In this document: in pieces, positions 35,185 through 44,785 of the stretch
How the letters are laid out: every line of letters starts with the position of its first letter
Position numbering within the stretch: the first letter of the stretch is position 1
Position numbers and translations under genes: made by a program
Assembly (NCBI RefSeq): GCF_016862455.1
Contig: NZ_BOMZ01000075.1
Coordinates: forward strand, 1-64,000
Length of the DNA stretch: 64,000 nt
From: Actinoplanes utahensis
GTDB taxonomy: Bacteria > Actinomycetota > Actinomycetes > Mycobacteriales > Micromonosporaceae
Direction: 5' to 3'
The notes under the pieces: model-generated
Databases searched by the model: none
What the model was told of the DNA's origin: nothing
Seen by the model: only the letters and a program-made list of their open reading frames with translations

Positions 35185-38103
35185 GTGAGTCCCTTCAGAC
35201 AACGCCTGCGACGCAGGCTCGCCGCCTCCGGCGTCGCCGTTCTCGGCGCCGGCGCGGTCCTGGCAGCCGGCGCCCCGGCCTATGCCGCGGCCGGCTGCAC
35301 CGTGGTCTACAAGGTGCAGAGCCAGTGGCCGGGCGGCTTCACCGGCGACATCCAGATCAAGAACACCGGTGACCCGCTCAGCACCTGGAAACTCGAGTTC
35401 GACTTCCCGGACGCCGGGCAGAAGGCGGTGCAGGGCTGGAGCGGCGTCTACAGCCAGACCGGCCGGCACGTCACCGTGAACAACGCCGCCTGGAACGGGT
35501 CGCTGCCCACCAACGGGACCATCAGCAGCGGTTTCAACGGCACCTTCACCTCGGCCAACCCGGTGCCGGCCGCGTTCACCCTCAACGGCACGGCCTGCAA
35601 CCAGGCGGCGAACGCGCCGACCGTGGCGATCGACAGCCCGGCCGCGAACACCCGCTTCACCGCGCCCGCGTCCATCCCGATCGCGGCCACCGCGACCGCC
35701 GGGAGCGGGCAGACCATCAGCCGGGTCGAGTTCTACCACGACGGGCTGCTGCTCGGCACGGACACCACGGCGCCGTACTCGTACTCCTGGGACGGGGTGC
35801 CGGCGCAGAGCGCCGCCTACCGGGTGCAGGCGGTCGCCTACGACAACGCGGGCACGAAGAGCAACACCGCCGACGTGCCGGTCTTCGTCGACGCGGCCAC
35901 CACCCCGGCCATCGTCGCCGACGCCACCTCCCTGGCTCTCGCCCCCGGCAAGAGCGGCACGTACAAGATCGCGCTGAGCAAGGCCCCGGCGGCGAACGTC
36001 ACCGTGGCCGTCGCGCGCAGCGCCGGATCCACCGCGGTCACCGCCACCCCGGCGACGCTCACCTTCACCCCGTCGAACTGGAGCACCGGCCAGTCCGTCA
36101 CGGTCGCGGCCGCCACGACCGCGGCGATCGGCGCCACGGCGACGATCTCGGCCACCTCGTCCGGCCACACCGCGGCCCAGCTCGGCGTCACGGTGGTCGA
36201 GGAGGGCGCCGTCGACGCCCGGTTCACGCAGCTCTACAACGACCTGAAGAACCCGGCCAACGGGTACTTCAGCCCGGAGGGCGTGCCGTACCACTCGATC
36301 GAGACGCTGATCGACGAGGCGCCCGACCACGGCCACGAGACCACCAGCGAGGCGTTCAGCTACTGGCTGTGGCTGGAGGCCGAGCACGGGCAGGTCAGCG
36401 GTGACTGGGCGCCGTTCAACGCCGCCTGGGCGACGATGGAGAAGTACATCATCCCGTCGCACGCCGACCAGCCGACCAACGACAAGTACGACCCGTCCAA
36501 GCCGGCGACGTACGCGGCCGAGCACCCGCTGCCCTCCCAGTACCCGTCGCAGCTCGACCCCGGCGTCTCGGTCGGGCAGGACCCGCTGGCCAACGAGCTG
36601 AAGAGCACGTACGGCACCTCCGACATCTACGGCATGCACTGGCTGCTGGACGTCGACAACACGTACGGCTTCGGGCACTGCGGCGACGGGACCACCCGCG
36701 TCGCGTACATCAACACCTTCCAACGCGGCCCGCAGGAGTCGACCTTCGAGACCGTGCCGCAGCCCTCCTGCGACACGTTCGCGCACGGCGGCCCGAACGG
36801 CTACCTCGACCTGTTCACCAAGGACTCGTCGTACGCCAAGCAGTGGAAGTACACCAACGCCCCGGACGCCGACGCCCGCGTGGTGCAGGTCGCCTACTGG
36901 GCGCTCCAGTGGGCCACCGCCCAGGGCAAGCAGTCGCAGTTGACCACGGCGGTCGCCAACGCCGCCAAGATGGGTGACTACCTGCGGTACTCGTTCTACG
37001 ACAAGTACTTCAAGACGCCCGGCTGCGCGTCCACGTCCTGCCCCGCCGGCACCGGCAAGAACAGCTCCAGCAACCTGATGTCGTGGTACTACGCCTGGGG
37101 CGGGGCCTACGACACCAACGCCGGCTGGGCGTGGCGGATCGGGTCCAGCACCAGCCACTTCGGCTACCAGAACCCGATGGCCGCCTACATCCTGTCCAAC
37201 GTCAGCGCCTTCAACCCGAAGTCGCCGACCGCGAAGGCCGACTGGCAGGCCAGCATGGACCGGCAGCTCGAGTTCTACCAGTGGCTGCAGTCGTCCGAGG
37301 GCGCCATCGCCGGTGGCGCGACCAACAGCTGGAACGGCAACTACTCGGCCCGGCCCGCGAACGTCCCGACGTTCTACGGCCTGGCGTACGTCGAGGCCCC
37401 GGTCTACGCCGACCCGCCGTCCAACCGTTGGTTCGGCATGCAGACCTGGTCCCTGGAGCGGCTCGCCGAGCTGTACTACGTGACCGGCAACGCCAAGGCC
37501 AAGGCGGTGCTCGACAAGTGGGTGCCGTGGGCGCTGGCCAACAGCACCATCAGCGCGGACACCTTCTCCATCCCGTCCGACCTGGCCTGGACCGGTGCGC
37601 CGGCCACCTGGAACCCGGCCGGCCCGGCCGCCAACACCAACCTGCACGTCGAGGTCACCAGCCACGGCCAGGACCTCGGTGTGGCCGGCTCGTTCGCGAA
37701 GGTCCTGACCTACTACGCCGCCAAGTCCGGCAACGCCGAGGCCAAGGCGGCGGCCAAGGGCCTGCTCGACGCGATCTGGACGTTCAAGGACGACAAGGGC
37801 GTGTCGGTCACCGAGACCCGCGCCGACTACAACCGGATGGACGACGTCTACGACCCGGCCACCGGTCAGGGCATCTACATCCCGCCGGGCTGGACCGGCG
37901 AGATGCCCAACGGCGACGTCATCAAGCCGGGCGTCTCGTTCCTCGACATCCGCAGCTTCTACCGCAGCGACCCCGATTTCGGGAAGGTCGACGCCTATCT
38001 GAAGGGCGGCCCCGCGCCCACCTTCAACTACCACCGGTTCTGGGCGCAGGTCGACGTGGCCACCGGCTACGCCGACTACGCCCGCCTCTTCCCCCAAGGG
38101 TGA
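35185..38103 (+). CDS. secreted GH48 cellobiohydrolase with CBM2 and Ig-like domains
   Basis: 972 residues. Signal peptide about 1-35; CBM2 about 37-137; Ig-like domain about 145-236 (PTVAIDSPAANTRF); a second beta-sandwich about 238-342; GH48 catalytic domain from about 345 to the end. HETTSEAFSYWLWLEAEHG near 385 carries the expected proton-donor Glu of GH48. It releases cellobiose from reducing ends and is usually the key processive exocellulase. GTG 35185 follows GGAGAGGA. It lies 69 bp after GH74 and four bases before the AA10 gene. Confidence 0.95.
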   Translation: MSPFRQRLRRRLAASGVAVLGAGAVLAAGAPAYAAAGCTVVYKVQSQWPGGFTGDIQIKNTGDPLSTWKLEFDFPDAGQKAVQGWSGVYSQTGRHVTVNNAAWNGSLPTNGTISSGFNGTFTSANPVPAAFTLNGTACNQAANAPTVAIDSPAANTRFTAPASIPIAATATAGSGQTISRVEFYHDGLLLGTDTTAPYSYSWDGVPAQSAAYRVQAVAYDNAGTKSNTADVPVFVDAATTPAIVADATSLALAPGKSGTYKIALSKAPAANVTVAVARSAGSTAVTATPATLTFTPSNWSTGQSVTVAAATTAAIGATATISATSSGHTAAQLGVTVVEEGAVDARFTQLYNDLKNPANGYFSPEGVPYHSIETLIDEAPDHGHETTSEAFSYWLWLEAEHGQVSGDWAPFNAAWATMEKYIIPSHADQPTNDKYDPSKPATYAAEHPLPSQYPSQLDPGVSVGQDPLANELKSTYGTSDIYGMHWLLDVDNTYGFGHCGDGTTRVAYINTFQRGPQESTFETVPQPSCDTFAHGGPNGYLDLFTKDSSYAKQWKYTNAPDADARVVQVAYWALQWATAQGKQSQLTTAVANAAKMGDYLRYSFYDKYFKTPGCASTSCPAGTGKNSSSNLMSWYYAWGGAYDTNAGWAWRIGSSTSHFGYQNPMAAYILSNVSAFNPKSPTAKADWQASMDRQLEFYQWLQSSEGAIAGGATNSWNGNYSARPANVPTFYGLAYVEAPVYADPPSNRWFGMQTWSLERLAELYYVTGNAKAKAVLDKWVPWALANSTISADTFSIPSDLAWTGAPATWNPAGPAANTNLHVEVTSHGQDLGVAGSFAKVLTYYAAKSGNAEAKAAAKGLLDAIWTFKDDKGVSVTETRADYNRMDDVYDPATGQGIYIPPGWTGEMPNGDVIKPGVSFLDIRSFYRSDPDFGKVDAYLKGGPAPTFNYHRFWAQVDVATGYADYARLFPQG

Positions 38104-38107
38104 CGAT

Positions 38108-39181
38108 GTGAAGAAAGCACTGAGAATGGCCGCGGTGGTCCTGTTCACCGCCGCGGCCGGGATCCTGGCCGTACAGGCCGCACCGGCACAGGCGCACGGG
38201 GCCATCCAGGTCCCCGGCAGCCGCACCTGGTTCTGCTATCAGGACGGCCGCAACCCGCAGACCGGAGCGATCGAGCCGAAGAACCCGGCCTGCGCCGCGG
38301 CGGTCGCCCAGAGCGGGGTGACCTCGCTCTACAACTGGTTCGCCGTGCTCCGCTCCGACGGGGCCGGGCGGGTCGACGGGTTCATTCCCGACGGCCAGCT
38401 CTGCAGCGGCGGGACCGGCGGGCCGTACAACTTCAGCGGGTTCAACCTGGCCCGCAACGACTGGCCCACCACCCACCTGACGGCCGGCGCGAACGTCCAG
38501 TTCAAGTACAACAACTGGGCCAAGCACCCCGGCACGTTCTCCCTCTACATCACCAAGGACGGGTACGACCCGACCAAGCCGCTGGCCTGGAGCGACCTCG
38601 AGCCGACCCCGTTCGACCAGGTGACCAACCCGCCCGCGAACGGCGGGCCGGGCACCGACGACGGGCACTACTACTGGAACGGGAAGCTGCCGGCCGGCAA
38701 GACCGGCAAGCACCTGATCTACTCGGTGTGGTCGCGCTCGGACAGCCAGGAGACCTTCTACGGCTGTTCCGACGTGGTCTTCGACGGTGGCAACGGCGAG
38801 GTCACCGGCATCGGCGGCGGGGGCACCACCAGCCCGTCGCCGAGCACCTCCACCTCGACCCCGCCGGACCCGACCGAGCCCGGCGCCTGCACGGCGATGT
38901 ACCGCATCGCCTCGGCCTGGACCGGCGGATTCCAGGGCGAGATCATGGTGCACGCCGGCGCGACGCCGGTGAACGGCTGGAACATCTCCTGGACGTGGCC
39001 CGGCGGGCAGCAACTCGCCCAGGTGTGGAGTGGCAAGTCCACCAGCAGCGGATCCCTGGTCTCGGTCGGCAACGAGAACTGGAACGCGAGCGTGCCGGCC
39101 AACGGGTCGGTGACGTTCGGATTCCTCGCCTCGGGCGCCACCGCCCCACAGGTGCAGAACTTGACGTGCACCACAGGCTGA
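38108..39181 (+). CDS. AA10 lytic polysaccharide monooxygenase with CBM2
   Basis: 357-residue secreted copper enzyme. Signal-peptide cleavage after AQA exposes His30 as the mature N terminus, which with His140 (NNWAKHPGTF) forms the copper histidine brace. The AA10 domain is followed by a Ser/Thr/Pro linker (about 238-258) and a CBM2. It cleaves crystalline cellulose oxidatively and boosts GH48. GTG 38108 lies four bases after the GH48 stop, so the genes are cotranscribed. AA10 proteins with this C-terminal CBM2 are generally cellulose-active; chitin activity cannot be excluded. Confidence 0.94.
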   Translation: MKKALRMAAVVLFTAAAGILAVQAAPAQAHGAIQVPGSRTWFCYQDGRNPQTGAIEPKNPACAAAVAQSGVTSLYNWFAVLRSDGAGRVDGFIPDGQLCSGGTGGPYNFSGFNLARNDWPTTHLTAGANVQFKYNNWAKHPGTFSLYITKDGYDPTKPLAWSDLEPTPFDQVTNPPANGGPGTDDGHYYWNGKLPAGKTGKHLIYSVWSRSDSQETFYGCSDVVFDGGNGEVTGIGGGGTTSPSPSTSTSTPPDPTEPGACTAMYRIASAWTGGFQGEIMVHAGATPVNGWNISWTWPGGQQLAQVWSGKSTSSGSLVSVGNENWNASVPANGSVTFGFLASGATAPQVQNLTCTTG

Positions 39182-39272
39182 CGCCCTTGTGACGGCTTCT
39201 CCGGCAGTGTGTACCTTCCTCATGCTGCCGGGGGAAGCCATACACGGGGGAGAGCTTGACGCGTCTTCGCGA

Positions 39273-39295
39273 CTATACGTATTTTACCCGTATAG
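39273..39295. promoter_or_regulatory. AT-rich inverted repeat, possible promoter/operator
   Basis: CTATACG-tattttacc-CGTATAG lies in the most AT-rich stretch of this region, before the SGNH gene. Composition is unlike coding DNA here, which argues against an upstream TTG start at 39256 and for a promoter with an operator. Confidence 0.5.
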
Positions 39296-39321
39296 GTGAT
39301 AAAAGGTCTTTTACTGGAATT

Positions 39322-40641
39322 GTGAACCGCGTCCGACGGCTCGGCGCCTTCGCCGGGGCGCCGCGCTGGTCGCCATCGGGCGGGTCGCCGTTGCATCGCG
39401 CGGTGACCCGCCGTGGTCTGCTGCTGGGCAGCACCTCCGCGGCCGTCGTGCTGGCCACGCCCAGCGAGGCGGCCTTCCCGGATCCGGTCCGGGTCGGCAC
39501 CTGGACGTGCGTGCCGACCGCTGTGCCGCCCGCCTCGGTGCTCACCCTGGAGGGCGGCCACACCGTGCGCCAGGTGATCCACGTCAGCGTGGGCGGCGAT
39601 CTGCCCCGCGTCACCCTGACGAACGAATACGGCGCCGAACCGGTACGAATCGGCGCGGCCCGCCTCGCCCTGCGCGCCGGAGTCGGTGATTCCTGCGACA
39701 CCGTTCCGGGAACCGACCGCCCGCTCACCTTCGGCGGCGCCGCCGAGACCGTCCTCCGACCGGGCGAGGCACTCACCAGCGATGCCGTGCGGATGGCCGT
39801 CAAGCCCGGCGAGGACCTCGTGCTCAGCCTGTATCTGCCGGAGCGCACCGTCACCGGCACGGTCAGCCCGCGCGCCCGGCAGACGAACATGATCCTGCCC
39901 GGCGACGAGACCACCACGACCGTGGTCCGGCTCCTCGGCGCCCGGCGGGTCAACGAATACCTGTGGGTTCGCGGCGTCAGCGTCCGCACCGCCCACGGGG
40001 TGTCCGCCATCGCCGCCTTCGGCGACTCGATCACCTCCGGCATCGCGACCACCGAGAACGCCAACGTCCGCTGGCCGGACCTGCTCGCGGCTCGGCTGCG
40101 GGCGGCCGGCCGGTCGCGCGGGGTCCTGAACGCCGGGCTCAGCGGCAACCGGCTGTTCTACGGTTACGAGGACCCGACCGGGCGGGCGGCGCCGCACGCG
40201 TACATCGGTGCGCCCGGCGTGCGCCGGTTCGACCGGGACGTGCTCACCCAGCCCGGTGTACGCGACGTGGTGACCCTGATCGGCGTGAACGACCTCGCCC
40301 ACGACCCGAACATCCCGGTCGCGCGGCTGATCGCCGGCCACCGCGACCTCATCCGCCGGGCCACCGCCGCCGGGATCCGGATCACCGGCGGCACGCTGCT
40401 GCCGTTCGGTTCCTACCAGCCCATCGCCACCCGGAGCAACCTGGCGAAGCGGGAGGAGCTCAACGCCTGGATCCGGACGTCGGGGGAGTACCCCGCGGTG
40501 ATCGACTTCGACGCGGCGGTGCGCGATCCGGCCGATCCGCAGCGCCTGCTACCGGACTTCGACGCCGGCGACGGACTGCATCCCAACGACGCGGGAACGG
40601 CGGCGCTGGCCGAAGCCGTACCCCTGGAGATCCTCGCCTGA
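39322..40641 (+). CDS. Tat-exported SGNH/GDSL esterase
   Basis: About 439 residues. VTRRGLLLGSTSAAVVLATPSEA is a twin-arginine signal. A beta-rich N-terminal domain is followed by an SGNH hydrolase core with block I AFGDSITSG (Ser), block III GVNDLAHD (Asn) and block V DGLHPNDAG (Asp, His). It resembles actinobacterial secreted carbohydrate esterases or lipases. The start is uncertain: GTG 39322 is chosen because sequence before it is AT-rich and promoter-like; 39256 (TTG) and 39403 (GTG) are alternatives. It follows the cellulase genes and may deacylate hemicellulose. Confidence 0.78.
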   Translation: MNRVRRLGAFAGAPRWSPSGGSPLHRAVTRRGLLLGSTSAAVVLATPSEAAFPDPVRVGTWTCVPTAVPPASVLTLEGGHTVRQVIHVSVGGDLPRVTLTNEYGAEPVRIGAARLALRAGVGDSCDTVPGTDRPLTFGGAAETVLRPGEALTSDAVRMAVKPGEDLVLSLYLPERTVTGTVSPRARQTNMILPGDETTTTVVRLLGARRVNEYLWVRGVSVRTAHGVSAIAAFGDSITSGIATTENANVRWPDLLAARLRAAGRSRGVLNAGLSGNRLFYGYEDPTGRAAPHAYIGAPGVRRFDRDVLTQPGVRDVVTLIGVNDLAHDPNIPVARLIAGHRDLIRRATAAGIRITGGTLLPFGSYQPIATRSNLAKREELNAWIRTSGEYPAVIDFDAAVRDPADPQRLLPDFDAGDGLHPNDAGTAALAEAVPLEILA

Positions 40642-40647
40642 GGGAGT

Positions 40648-40674
40648 GCCGGAGGCGGCATGACCGCCTCCGGC
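40648..40674 (+). terminator. intrinsic-type hairpin terminator
   Basis: GCCGGAGGCGG pairs perfectly with CCGCCTCCGGC around CATGA, seven bases after the SGNH esterase stop. Confidence 0.8.
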
Positions 40675-40685
40675 GTCGCCCCCCA

Positions 40686-40703
40686 TGGACGTCAGGACGT
40701 CCA
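40686..40703. promoter_or_regulatory. 18-bp inverted repeat upstream of AfsR-like gene
   Basis: TGGACGTC-AG-GACGTCCA is a perfect dyad with 8-bp arms, 134 bp before the AfsR-like start. It is a candidate autoregulatory site, but the binding protein is not known. Confidence 0.5.
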
Positions 40704-40836
40704 CGACCCCCCGTGGTCGTCGTGGACGCGGGCACCATGGTGACGGCTCCCGTTTGCAAATCGCTTGCACATCGGCAATGGTTTCAACCCCGCACTCGAT
40801 CGCGGCAGGTACAGGAAACAACGGGGGATCGACGCG

Positions 40837-43593
40837 ATGCGCTGGCGTCTGCTGGGGCCGGTAGGGCTGTCCGACGGGCCGGAGGGCGTGGATCTCGGCA
40901 CCGGGAAACAACGCTGCCTGCTCGCCGCCCTGCTGCTCACCCCCGGCCAGGTGGTGCCGGCCGGCACCCTGATCGACCGGATCTGGGGTGATTCCCCACC
41001 CCGGTCGGCCACCCCGCTCGCCCCGTACGCCACCCGGCTGCGCCGCGTCCTCGACCCCGTTCCCGGCGCCGGCGCCATCCGGTTCACCGCCGGCGGATAC
41101 CTGATCGACTGCCCCGCCGACATGGTCGACCTGCACCGGGCCCGGCGGCTCGTCTTCACCGCGCGCGCCGCCGAGGAGGCCGGCGACGACGCCCGCGCCG
41201 CCTGGCTGCTGCTGGACGCCCTGGACGGGTGGGACGACGAGAGCCTGGCCGGGGTGCCCGGCGGCTGGGCGGCCCGGATGCGCGACGCGCTCGGACGGGA
41301 ACGGCTCGACGTCCTCACCCGGCTCGGCCGGTGCGCGCTGCGGCTGGGCCGCGCCGAGGAGGTCGCCGAACGGCTCGCCCCGTTCGCCGCCGAGTACCCC
41401 ACCGTCGAAGCCCTGGTCGCGGTCTTCATGGACGCCCTGGTCGCGGCCGGGCGGCCGGCGCAGGCCCTGGAGGCGTTCGCGCGTACCCGGGAAGCCATCG
41501 CCGACCGGCTGGGCAGCGAACCCGGACCGGAACTGACCGGCCTGCACACCCGCATCCTGCGCGGCGCGGCCGGGCCCGCGGCGGCCGGCCGGCTCCGCCC
41601 CGGCGCGCCCGCCCAGCTCCCCGCCGACGCCCTCGCGTTCACCGGCCGCCGCGCCGAACTGGCCGAGCTCGACCGGGTGCTCACCGGCAGCCCGCGCCTG
41701 GCCGCCGTCACCGGCCCGCCCGGCGTCGGCAAGTCCGCGCTCGCCGTGCACTGGGGACACCGGGCCCGGCACCGGTTCCCGGACGGGCAGCTCTACCTCA
41801 ACCTGCGCGGTTTCGACCGCGGCGAGGACGTGATGTCGCCCGAGGAGGCGGCCCGCAACCTGCTCGTCGCGCTCGCCCCCGGCCACCCCGTCCCGGCCGG
41901 GCTGGACGCCCGCACCGGCCTGCTGCGCAGCCTGCTCGCCGGGCGGCGCCTGCTGATCGTGCTCGACAACGTCCGCGACGCCGCCCACGTCCGGCCGCTG
42001 CTGCCCGGCGCCGGCGACTGCGTGACCGTGGTGACCAGCCGGGACCGGCTCACCGGGCTGGTCGCCTCACACGGCGCGCTGCCGGTCCCGCTGGACGCCC
42101 TCGACCCCGGCGAAGCCGGCGAACTGCTCGCCGGGCGGCTCGGCGCGGGCCGGCTCGCCGCCGAGCCGTGCACGGTCGCCGCCCTGGTCGCCGCCACCGC
42201 CGGGCTGCCCCTCGCGCTGGTCACGGTCGCGGCGCGGGCGGCGATGCGGGCCGGGCAGACCCTCGGCGAACTCGCCGCCGAGATCGCCGAGTCCCGCCTG
42301 ACCGGCCTCGGGGATCCGGAGCTGCTCGGCGACGAGACCGACCCGCGGACCGTGTTCTCCTGGTCCTACCGCGCGCTCAGCCCCGCCGGGCAGCGGATGT
42401 TCCGGCTGCTCGGCGTCAACCCGGGACCGGACCTCTCGGTGGCCGCGGCGACCTCGCTGGCCGGCTGTTCCACCCCGGCCGGCGGCGGGCTCGGCGACGC
42501 GGTGACGGTCGCGGCGCTCGACGAGCTGGTGGCGGCCAGCCTGATCACGCGACACCGGCCGGGCCGGTACGTGATGCACGATCTGCTCCGGGCGTACGCC
42601 GCCGATCTCCTGACCGCGACCGAACGCGAACCCGCGGCCCGCCGCCTGCTGGACCACCACCTGCACACCGGCCACGTGGCCGCGCTCCACCTGGACCCGC
42701 AGCGGGAACCGTTGCGCCTGGCCGCGCCCGCGGAGGGCGTGCGGCCCGAGTCGATCCGCGGCGAGGCCGCCGCCCTGGAGTGGTTCGCCGCCGAGCACGC
42801 CGGCCTGATGGCGCTGATCCGGCACGCCGACGGCGACCACGGCTGGCAGCTGCCGTGGGTGGTGATCGACTTCCTGGACCGGCAGGGCCACTGGGACGAC
42901 TGGGTCACCGTGGAGCGGATCGCCGTCGCCGCCGCCCGGCAGCGCGGCGAGGTCCGCGCCGAAGCCCTCGCCCAGCGGGTCCTGGCCCGCGGTTACGTGC
43001 AGCTCGGCCGGTACGACGAGGCCGAACCGCACTACGCCGAGGCGGAGCGTCTCTACGAACGGGCCGGCGACCTGGTCGGCCGGGCGCACACCCTGTTCAG
43101 TCTCACCTGGCTCCGCGAGCAGCAGGGCCGGGAACAGGACTGCCTCGACCTCACCACCCGCGCCCTCGATCTCTACCGCCGGGCCGGGCACCGCTGCGGG
43201 GAGGCACGGGCGCTCAACGCGCTCGGCTGGTACCTCGGCCGGGCCGGGCACCCCGAGCTCACCCTGCGGCACTGCGAGGAGGCGCTGCGGTTGCAGCGCG
43301 AGCTCGGCGACCGGTACGGCGAGGCGGCCGCCTGCGACAGCATCGGCTGGGCCCATCACCACCTGGGCGACCACGACCGGGCCGTGGCGGCCTACCAGCG
43401 GGCCCTCGACCTGTACCGGGCGGCCGGCGACCTGCTCAACGAGGCCGAGATCCAGCAGCATCTCGGGGACGCGTACGCGCACGTCGGCGACCCGTCCTCG
43501 GCGACCGCCCACTGGCGGCAGGCGCTCGCGCTGCTGGAGAAACTCGACCACCCGGGCGCGGCCGGCCTGCGGCTCAAGCTGCGCTCGGACTGA
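40837..43593 (+). CDS. AfsR/SARP-family regulator with NB-ARC and TPR domains
   Basis: 918 residues. An OmpR-like winged helix (about 1-95, MRWRLLGPVGLSDG to FTAGGYLID) is followed by a bacterial transcriptional activation domain (about 96-240), a STAND/NB-ARC ATPase with Walker A GPPGVGKSALAV near 294 and LLIVLDNVRDA, and C-terminal tetratricopeptide repeats (about 710-910). Such proteins activate secondary metabolism or development genes. No biosynthetic cluster is adjacent, so its targets are unknown. ATG 40837 has GGGGGA eight bases upstream. Its 3' end overlaps the convergent Sua5-like gene by 20 bp. Confidence 0.92.
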   Translation: MRWRLLGPVGLSDGPEGVDLGTGKQRCLLAALLLTPGQVVPAGTLIDRIWGDSPPRSATPLAPYATRLRRVLDPVPGAGAIRFTAGGYLIDCPADMVDLHRARRLVFTARAAEEAGDDARAAWLLLDALDGWDDESLAGVPGGWAARMRDALGRERLDVLTRLGRCALRLGRAEEVAERLAPFAAEYPTVEALVAVFMDALVAAGRPAQALEAFARTREAIADRLGSEPGPELTGLHTRILRGAAGPAAAGRLRPGAPAQLPADALAFTGRRAELAELDRVLTGSPRLAAVTGPPGVGKSALAVHWGHRARHRFPDGQLYLNLRGFDRGEDVMSPEEAARNLLVALAPGHPVPAGLDARTGLLRSLLAGRRLLIVLDNVRDAAHVRPLLPGAGDCVTVVTSRDRLTGLVASHGALPVPLDALDPGEAGELLAGRLGAGRLAAEPCTVAALVAATAGLPLALVTVAARAAMRAGQTLGELAAEIAESRLTGLGDPELLGDETDPRTVFSWSYRALSPAGQRMFRLLGVNPGPDLSVAAATSLAGCSTPAGGGLGDAVTVAALDELVAASLITRHRPGRYVMHDLLRAYAADLLTATEREPAARRLLDHHLHTGHVAALHLDPQREPLRLAAPAEGVRPESIRGEAAALEWFAAEHAGLMALIRHADGDHGWQLPWVVIDFLDRQGHWDDWVTVERIAVAAARQRGEVRAEALAQRVLARGYVQLGRYDEAEPHYAEAERLYERAGDLVGRAHTLFSLTWLREQQGREQDCLDLTTRALDLYRRAGHRCGEARALNALGWYLGRAGHPELTLRHCEEALRLQRELGDRYGEAAACDSIGWAHHHLGDHDRAVAAYQRALDLYRAAGDLLNEAEIQQHLGDAYAHVGDPSSATAHWRQALALLEKLDHPGAAGLRLKLRSD

Positions 43594-44206
43594 ACCGGGC
43601 CGGGTCGCCCGCACCCACCCGCAGGATCTCCGGGGCGCCCTCGGACAGGTCGACGACGGTGGTCGGCTCGGTGCCGCACTCGCCGGAGTCGATCACCGCG
43701 TCGATCACGTGGTCCAGGGCCTCCTTGATCTCCCAGCCCTGGGTCATCGGCTCGTCCTCGCCCGGCAGCAGCAGGGTGCTGGAGACCATCGGCTCACCGA
43801 GCTCGGCCAGGATCGCCTGGGCGGTGGTGTGCGCGGTGATCCGTACCCCCACGGTCTTCTTCTTGGGGTGCAGCAGCCGGCGCGGCACCTCCTTCGTCGC
43901 CGGGAGGATGAACGTGTACGGCCCCGGAGTCGCGGCCTTCACCGCCCGGAACAGCGCGTTGTTGATCGTCACGAACTGCCCGAGCTGGGCGAAGTCATGA
44001 CACAGCAGGGTGAAGTGGTGCCGGTCGTCCAGATGCCGGATCGCCCGGATCCGGTCCAGGGCGTCCTTGCTGCCCATCCGGCAGCCCAGCGCGAAACACG
44101 AGTCGGTCGGATAGGCGATCAGCCCGTCTCCGCGGATCAGGTCGACGACCTGGGCGATGCTGCGGGGCTGCGGGTTGTCCGGGTGCACGTCGAAGTACTT
44201 GGCCAC
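43574..44206 (-). CDS. Sua5/YciO/YrdC family protein
   Basis: 210-residue protein of the YrdC fold. The N-terminal GLIAYPTDSCFALGCRM and the IRAIRHLDDRHHFTLLCHDF (KR-type) block bind nucleotide and bicarbonate/threonine in L-threonylcarbamoyladenylate synthase. Sequence and length suggest the YciO branch, whose role is less certain than TsaC/Sua5. It may take part in t6A tRNA modification, but a canonical TsaC could exist elsewhere. It overlaps the convergent AfsR-like gene tail. Confidence 0.85.
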   Translation of the reverse strand: MAKYFDVHPDNPQPRSIAQVVDLIRGDGLIAYPTDSCFALGCRMGSKDALDRIRAIRHLDDRHHFTLLCHDFAQLGQFVTINNALFRAVKAATPGPYTFILPATKEVPRRLLHPKKKTVGVRITAHTTAQAILAELGEPMVSSTLLLPGEDEPMTQGWEIKEALDHVIDAVIDSGECGTEPTTVVDLSEGAPEILRVGAGDPARFSPSAA

Positions 44207-44265
44207 TCCGAACAGCCTAGGCGGCGATCATGTCCGCCGTTCACCGCCCGGCCGTCGTCGCCGGG

Positions 44266-44703
44266 TCAGGCCGGGACGCGGGCGGTGTTCACGCACTCGG
44301 CGACGTCCAGCACCAGCAGCAACCGGCCGTCGGTCTTGTACGCGCCGGTGACCAGCGCCCGGGACGGGCCGGTCAGGGTCGCCGGCGGCTCCTCGAACAG
44401 CTGCGCGTCCAGGTAGGCGACCTGCCCGATCCGGTCCACCAGCAGGCTCACCGGCTCACCGGCGTACCGCACGATCACGTTCATCACCAGGCCGGACATG
44501 TCCCGGCGAGGCAGACCGAACTGCACCCGCAGGTCGACCGCGGCGATCACCTGCCCGCGGAGGTTGAACAGGCCGCCGACCGCGCTCGGCGCCATCGGCA
44601 CCGGCGTGTACTCGCTGTACGACAGGACCTCCTGCACGGCGTCCACGTCCACGCCGAAGAACTGGCCGGCGACCTCGAAAGTGACGAACTGGCGACTGGA
44701 CAC
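44266..44703 (-). CDS. CheW-domain chemotaxis coupling protein
   Basis: 145-residue single CheW domain: FVTFEVAGQFFGVDVDAVQEVL, then GGLFNLRGQVIAAVDLRVQFGL and VSLLVDRIGQVAYL. CheW links chemoreceptors to the CheA kinase. No cheA, cheY or receptor gene is near, so it is an isolated copy; zoosporic Micromonosporaceae such as Actinoplanes do have chemotaxis systems. GTG start. Possible alternative: a scaffold for non-chemotaxis signalling. Confidence 0.9.
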   Translation of the reverse strand: MSSRQFVTFEVAGQFFGVDVDAVQEVLSYSEYTPVPMAPSAVGGLFNLRGQVIAAVDLRVQFGLPRRDMSGLVMNVIVRYAGEPVSLLVDRIGQVAYLDAQLFEEPPATLTGPSRALVTGAYKTDGRLLLVLDVAECVNTARVPA

Positions 44704-44785
44704 GCGTGACTCCCCGAGGACGATGACCGCCGAGGGGACTCGCCGCGACGGGTTACTTGAGTCATCGGACGATCAGGCCTCCTAC

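Noticed and set aside
32431..38226. A minus-strand open frame of about 1900 codons opposite the cellulase genes
   Set aside because: It is the antisense shadow of GH74 and GH48, with a Val/Gly/Arg-biased product and no ribosome binding site.
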